Assembly (NCBI RefSeq): GCF_000716605.1
Contig: NZ_JNXE01000045.1
Location: 1-64,000 of the forward strand
Direction of reading: 5' to 3'
DNA: 64,000 nt
Source: Streptomyces sp. NRRL F-525
GTDB taxonomy: Bacteria; Actinomycetota; Actinomycetes; Streptomycetales; Streptomycetaceae
Both the position numbers and the translations under genes were made by a program. Shown one piece after another: positions 60,664-64,000 of the stretch; within the stretch, counting starts at the first letter, position 1, and every line of letters begins with the position of its first letter. The notes below the pieces were generated by a model. It was not told the DNA's origin. It searched no databases and saw only the letters and a list, made by a program, of their open reading frames with translations.

Positions 60664-61287
60664 ATGGTTACTTCGGGCTGGACGGCCGCCCCCGCTCGGA
60701 CGGCCTCCCTCCGACGCCGTGGCGCCGTGCTCGAACGCGCGATCCTGGACGCCGCGTTGGAGCAACTCGGCACGGTCGGATGGAACGCCCTCACGATGGA
60801 AGGCGTCGCCGCCGGCGCCCAGACAGGCAAGGCCGCGGTCTACCGGCGCTGGTCGTCGAAGGAGGACCTCGTCGCGGACGCGCTGCAAGCAGGCCTGCCG
60901 CGCCTGAACGAGGCGCCCGACCTCGGGAGCGTGCGCGAGGACCTGCTGGCGTTGTGCGTGCAGGCGCGCGACGCGATGTACTCACGCCCTGGGTGCGCCC
61001 TGCGCTCGGTGATTCACGAATGCGACACCGCCCAGGCGGAGCGCTTCCACGGCGTGATCTTCGAAGGGGTCGTGGAACCGACGATCCGACTGCTCGGAGA
61101 GGTGATCAACCGCGGAATAGAGCGCGGCGAGGTCCGCCCCGACGCCTCCAACGGCTATGTCCTGGACGCCGTCCCGGCGATGATGATGTACCGATCGAAG
61201 ATGTGCGGCAGCGAATGGGTCGACCGCGACATCGAGGAAATGATCGACCAGTTGATGCTTCCGCTGCTCCGGCCCGGCGGTGCGTGA
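60664..61287 (+). CDS. TetR-family repressor
   Basis: Regulator of 207 residues. The N-terminal helix-turn-helix is RAILDAALEQLGTVGWNALTMEGVAAGAQTGKAAVYRRWSSKEDLV. The C-terminal ligand domain has a TetR_C_33-like pattern (VEPTIRLLGEVINRGIERGEV). ATG follows GGAG. It presumably represses the divergent MFS gene and itself through the two palindromes. Confidence 0.93.
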   Translation: MVTSGWTAAPARTASLRRRGAVLERAILDAALEQLGTVGWNALTMEGVAAGAQTGKAAVYRRWSSKEDLVADALQAGLPRLNEAPDLGSVREDLLALCVQARDAMYSRPGCALRSVIHECDTAQAERFHGVIFEGVVEPTIRLLGEVINRGIERGEVRPDASNGYVLDAVPAMMMYRSKMCGSEWVDRDIEEMIDQLMLPLLRPGGA

Positions 61288-61369
61288 AGCCGGATCGGAG
61301 CGGTCTTCGGGGGGCTCACCGAAACCCGGGTGTCGCTGAGGGCGCCGGGCGGCGTACCCTGAGCACGCC

Positions 61370-62071
61370 ATGCCGTACGAACCACCCACTCATACCGTCG
61401 AGCGCTCACTCCGCGCCACGACCGGGGCCAAGGTCATTGCCGGCGTCGACGAGGTGGGGCGCGGTGCGTGGGCCGGCCCCGTCACCGTCTGCGCGGCGGT
61501 CACTGGACTGCGCCGACCCCCCGAAGGCCTCACCGACTCCAAGCTCATCGCGGTCAGACGACGCACCGAACTCGCCGAGGAACTCCGCAAGTGGGTCTCG
61601 GCGTACGCCCTGGGGCACGCCTCCCACGAAGAGATCGACGACCTGGGGATGACGGCCGCGCTGCGGCTCGCCGCGGTGCGTGCTCTGGAGGCCTTGCCCG
61701 TTCGCCCCGACGCGGTCATCCTCGACGGGAAGCACGATTACCTCGGGGACCCCTGGCGGGTCCGTACGGTGATCAAGGGCGACCAGTCCTGTGTGGCGGT
61801 CGCGGCCGCTTCGGTGATCGCCAAGGTTCAGCGCGACAAAATGATGGCCGAACTGGGCATCGACCATGCAGACTTCGCTTTCGCGGCCAACGCCGGGTAT
61901 CCCTCACCCGTGCACAAGGCCGCACTGGAGGAGCGGGGCCCCACCCCGTACCACCGGTTGTCGTGGGCGTATCTTGATGCGCTGCCCCAGTGGCGGCACC
62001 TCAAGAAGGCCCGCAGTTGGGCGGAGGGAAACGTTCCGAAGATCGAGGGCCAGCTCGGTTTCGACTTCTGA
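61370..62071 (+). CDS. rnhB: ribonuclease HII
   Basis: Removes ribonucleotides from DNA; 233 residues. The catalytic carboxylates lie in [17 protein letters not shown] (Asp-Glu), in [14 protein letters not shown], and in later acidic positions; the GRG motif is present. It also carries [15 protein letters not shown], the usual RNase HII segment. TACCCT lies 9 nt before the ATG. Confidence 0.95.
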   Translation: MPYEPPTHTVERSLRATTGAKVIAGVDEVGRGAWAGPVTVCAAVTGLRRPPEGLTDSKLIAVRRRTELAEELRKWVSAYALGHASHEEIDDLGMTAALRLAAVRALEALPVRPDAVILDGKHDYLGDPWRVRTVIKGDQSCVAVAAASVIAKVQRDKMMAELGIDHADFAFAANAGYPSPVHKAALEERGPTPYHRLSWAYLDALPQWRHLKKARSWAEGNVPKIEGQLGFDF

Positions 62072-62139
62072 CCGTTCCGCTCGCACTCATGTGCCACCCG
62101 CTGCCGCAAGCCGCATCAGCGTTTGATAAAAATCAGCTC

Positions 62140-62781
62140 ATGCCTCTCATTCCCGAGGAGCCTCAGATTCACGAGAGTGCCCAGGGTCCCAGCGTCACTC
62201 CGGCCACTGGCCGCGTCGCGCCGACCCCCCGCCCTGTACCCGGCCCCCGCCCCGCGGCGCCGTCGCGTCCCGGTCGCCCCGGCCCCCTGCGGCCCACGGC
62301 ACCGGCGCAACGTACGCCGCGCGACGTGGCCGTGGCCAAGCCCGGACCCTCGGGTCCGGCTGTCCCCGCCTCCTCCGGCACCGCTGTGGCGACCCCGCAG
62401 ATCCAGCTGATCCCGGCCTCGGCCGAGGGCGCGCTGGACGCTGCCGAGGAAGCCGTGGACCTGCTCCTGGAGGCGGGCCGTGCCCCCGGTGACGTGCTGG
62501 TGATCACCACCGGCGAACCGCACCCGTGGGCCGCCCATGAACTGTCCTTCGGTGAAGCCTCCTACTGGGCGCAGCACGACGCGCGCGACGACGTCTTCTA
62601 CGCGGACGCCGCCGTCGCGGGCCGGGCGGCGTCCCGTCCCGTCGTCGTGGTCGCCGTCAACGGAGGCGCGGCCGACGTTGCCACCACCGCCCTGCCCCTG
62701 GCCCTCGGCCGGGCCGGCGCCCTGCTGATCGTCTGCGGCGACCCGCAGCAGATCAACTCGGTGCTGGGCGCGGGCGTCTGA
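62140..62781 (+). CDS. conserved streptomycete protein of unknown function
   Basis: Protein of 213 residues. The first 95 or so are Pro/Arg/Ala-rich and look disordered. The C-terminal half is a Rossmann-like alpha/beta segment (GALDAAEEAVDLLLEAGRAPGDVLVITTGEPHPWAAHEL, SRPVVVVAVNGGAADVATTALPLALGRAGALLIVCGDPQQIN), reminiscent of nucleotide- or helicase-associated folds but without a P-loop. It is preceded by an A-rich GATAAAAAT box. It follows rnhB directly, as elsewhere in Streptomyces. Confidence 0.75.
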   Translation: MPLIPEEPQIHESAQGPSVTPATGRVAPTPRPVPGPRPAAPSRPGRPGPLRPTAPAQRTPRDVAVAKPGPSGPAVPASSGTAVATPQIQLIPASAEGALDAAEEAVDLLLEAGRAPGDVLVITTGEPHPWAAHELSFGEASYWAQHDARDDVFYADAAVAGRAASRPVVVVAVNGGAADVATTALPLALGRAGALLIVCGDPQQINSVLGAGV

Positions 62782-62782
62782 C

Positions 62783-62804
62783 CCTTCCGGGAACACCCGG
62801 AAGG
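62783..62804 (+). terminator. terminator after the rnhB-linked gene
   Basis: Perfect 9 bp stem CCTTCCGGG-AACA-CCCGGAAGG, starting 2 nt past the stop codon. Confidence 0.9.
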
Positions 62805-62814
62805 CTCGCGGAGG

Positions 62815-62842
62815 GCGACGGCGGTCAGATGAACGCCGTCGC
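62815..62842. terminator. second stem-loop in the convergent region
   Basis: GCGACGGCG pairs with CGCCGTCGC over a 10 nt loop, 11 nt after the first terminator. It may serve the opposite strand, although the minus-strand gene ends 170 bp away. The rest of 62843-63015 has nothing I recognise. Confidence 0.5.
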
Positions 62843-63015
62843 GACGGTCTGAGCACGGTGACGCATTCGGCGTGCGCGGAATTCTGGTGCCGTCGGTGAA
62901 GTGCCCCTGCCACGGCTGTACTTGTGCCCCGCCACCGAAGTGTGGGCGACTCGGCGTCGTAGAGACTCCGCAATGACAGGGCCGTACGGTCCGGGCGCGG
63001 AGCCCGGACCGGGTG

Positions 63016-63651
63016 TCAGCGGGCAGCGGCGCGGCGCAGAACCTCCGAGGCGGCGCCGCCGGTGCGGGGCAGGAGGGGTGGTACCTCGGACATGGCGAAA
63101 GGTTCCGGCGCGGAGTCCGCGCTGGGCCGTCGGCCGCCGCGCCCCTCACCGAGCACCTGCCAGCCGTCACGGGTCAGCGTGATGTAGGCCCCGCAGCGCA
63201 GCCCGTGCAGGGTGCAGGCGTCCCGCAGCCCCCACATCCATGCGCCGTCCTCCTCCGTCCAACGCGCGTCGCCCTCACGGCAGTAGAGCAGCACGGCCGT
63301 GCGCACCGGGGTACGGCGGCGCAGATCGTGCGGGATGACGCGGCGCAGCTGCGCGAGCAGCGCGTTGCGGAACATCCAGCCGTCGGCCGGGGCGGACCGC
63401 CGGACGAACGAGGCGCTCGCGAGCAGCCGCTCGTCCGGATCGAGGACGGCCACGACCGCGGTAGCCGGTCTCGGCCGGTGTCGGGAGTGCAGCCCGCTGA
63501 CGACCTCGCGCGGATTGCGCAGCAACGGGATGCCGGCGGCGGCCCATTCGGAGGGCTCGAGCAGACGGGCCAGGGGGTTGGCGGAAGCGGCGGACAGGTC
63601 GGCAGACGTCGACGTGGATGCCGCGGAGGACGGAGCGAATCCGAAGGTCAC
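63016..63651 (-). CDS. conserved hypothetical protein
   Basis: Protein of 211 residues. After a Ser/Ala-rich start it has LLEPSEWAAAGIPLLRNPREVV, TAVVAVLDPDERLLASASFVRR, LLAQLRRVIPHDLRRRTPVRTAVLLYCREGDARWTEEDGAWMWGLRDACTLHGLRCGAYITLTRDGWQVL, suggesting a compact alpha/beta fold of the RadC/JAB-like type seen in small streptomycete proteins. I cannot assign a function. GTG start at 63651 follows GGGAGG. Confidence 0.7.
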   Translation of the reverse strand: MTFGFAPSSAASTSTSADLSAASANPLARLLEPSEWAAAGIPLLRNPREVVSGLHSRHRPRPATAVVAVLDPDERLLASASFVRRSAPADGWMFRNALLAQLRRVIPHDLRRRTPVRTAVLLYCREGDARWTEEDGAWMWGLRDACTLHGLRCGAYITLTRDGWQVLGEGRGGRRPSADSAPEPFAMSEVPPLLPRTGGAASEVLRRAAAR

Positions 63652-63805
63652 GGTCCTCCCTTCGGCTACGCGCCCACACTACGGGCGGGGTCGGATTCGG
63701 GGGAGCGCACACCGCAGCAGAGCCCTACCGGATCACGGACGAGCCGTGCGGGGAGCGGACTCCAATTCTTCCTGTCGAACTGGGATGCGGCAACGAGCAA
63801 ATGGG

Positions 63806-63835
63806 GCCACAGACCCTTATCTGACGGTCTGTGGC
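63806..63835. other. perfect inverted repeat in the right-end intergenic region
   Basis: GCCACAGACC (63806-63815) and GGTCTGTGGC (63826-63835) form a 10 bp stem with a 10 nt loop, followed by TTATATCCC. It may be a terminator for a gene off the window or a regulator site. The surrounding 63652-64000 has no firm gene. A frame open from GTG near 63907 runs off the end (about 31 codons) and could be the start of the next gene, but support is weak. Confidence 0.45.
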
Positions 63836-64000
63836 TTATATCCCTACCCAATGAGCCACCCGGCGACGCCTGGGACGTTCGGGCACGACACTTTCGTACG
63901 CCATTGAGGTGCGGGAGGTCCAGAGGGAGCCGGTCGGACGGGGTGCGGGACACGGGCCCGCGCGCTTCGTCGCGGCGGGGGATTGGGCCGTTGTCAGTGG

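Noticed and set aside
63852..63908. Short peptide ATG frame near the right end
   Set aside because: Eighteen codons, no ribosome site, unremarkable composition.
1..64000. CRISPR array, tRNA genes, insertion sequences, attachment sites
   Set aside because: No repeat-spacer pattern, no cloverleaf with CCA-end context, no transposase or integrase motif and no target duplication found on reading both strands.

Overview
The window is high-GC DNA that reads as the recA to lexA core region of a Streptomyces chromosome. The gene order lhr, recA-recX, gluABCD with gluRK, miaB, miaA, dapF, an RSH-family ppGpp enzyme, hflX, dinG, lexA, nrdR-nrdJ, rnhB is the conserved streptomycete order. Strong G/C bias at third codon positions, GTG and TTG starts, and many starts placed about 6 nt behind a TANNNT-like -10 box (leaderless transcripts) point the same way. 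I see no tRNA, rRNA, CRISPR, insertion sequence or prophage.

Layout. 1-6.9 kb: the Lhr helicase, open through the left edge, then divergently an AraC-type regulator overlapping azlC-azlD (branched-chain amino acid exporter type). 6.9-11.4 kb: small accessory genes including an alpha-toroid-like protein, DUF3046, an AI-2E-family permease, a DHFR-like enzyme and a tiny secreted Cys-containing peptide. 11.5-13.8 kb: SOS-controlled recA-recX. 14-19 kb: a winged-helix regulator coupled to an FtsX-type permease that lacks a nearby ATPase, and a sugar-binding-type lipoprotein. 19-21.8 kb: a cysteine-rich leader peptide followed by cysteine dioxygenase and rhodanese genes, plus an FAD monooxygenase. 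21.9-28.9 kb: gluABCD glutamate importer, divergent gluR-gluK two-component system and a TAXI-family binding protein. 29-41.5 kb: tRNA and isoprenoid modification (miaB, miaA), dapF, two small acidic or lysine-rich proteins, an rshA-like enzyme behind a strongly structured leader, an M1 peptidase and hflX. 41.6-47.5 kb: the least conserved-looking part, with two tandem secreted trypsin-like proteases (one broken by an in-frame TAG) and a two-gene siderophore remnant. 47.6-54.8 kb: dinG, lexA, nrdR-nrdJ with recognisable LexA and NrdR boxes. 54.9-64 kb: housekeeping and accessory genes, an MFS exporter with its divergent TetR repressor and two identical palindromic operators, and rnhB.

Functionally the window joins DNA repair and its regulation (RecA, RecX, LexA, DinG, Lhr), dNTP supply (NrdR/NrdJ), tRNA modification (MiaA/MiaB), stress signalling (RSH enzyme), ribosome rescue (HflX), and amino acid and sulfur control (GluABCD/GluRK, cysteine dioxygenase leader). 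The most unusual signals are the premature stop that separates the catalytic serine from the rest of one protease, the leaderless Cys-rich leader peptide, the nested RNA hairpins before the RSH gene, and the Cys-containing secreted peptide beside recA. I did not find a clearly new multi-gene system.
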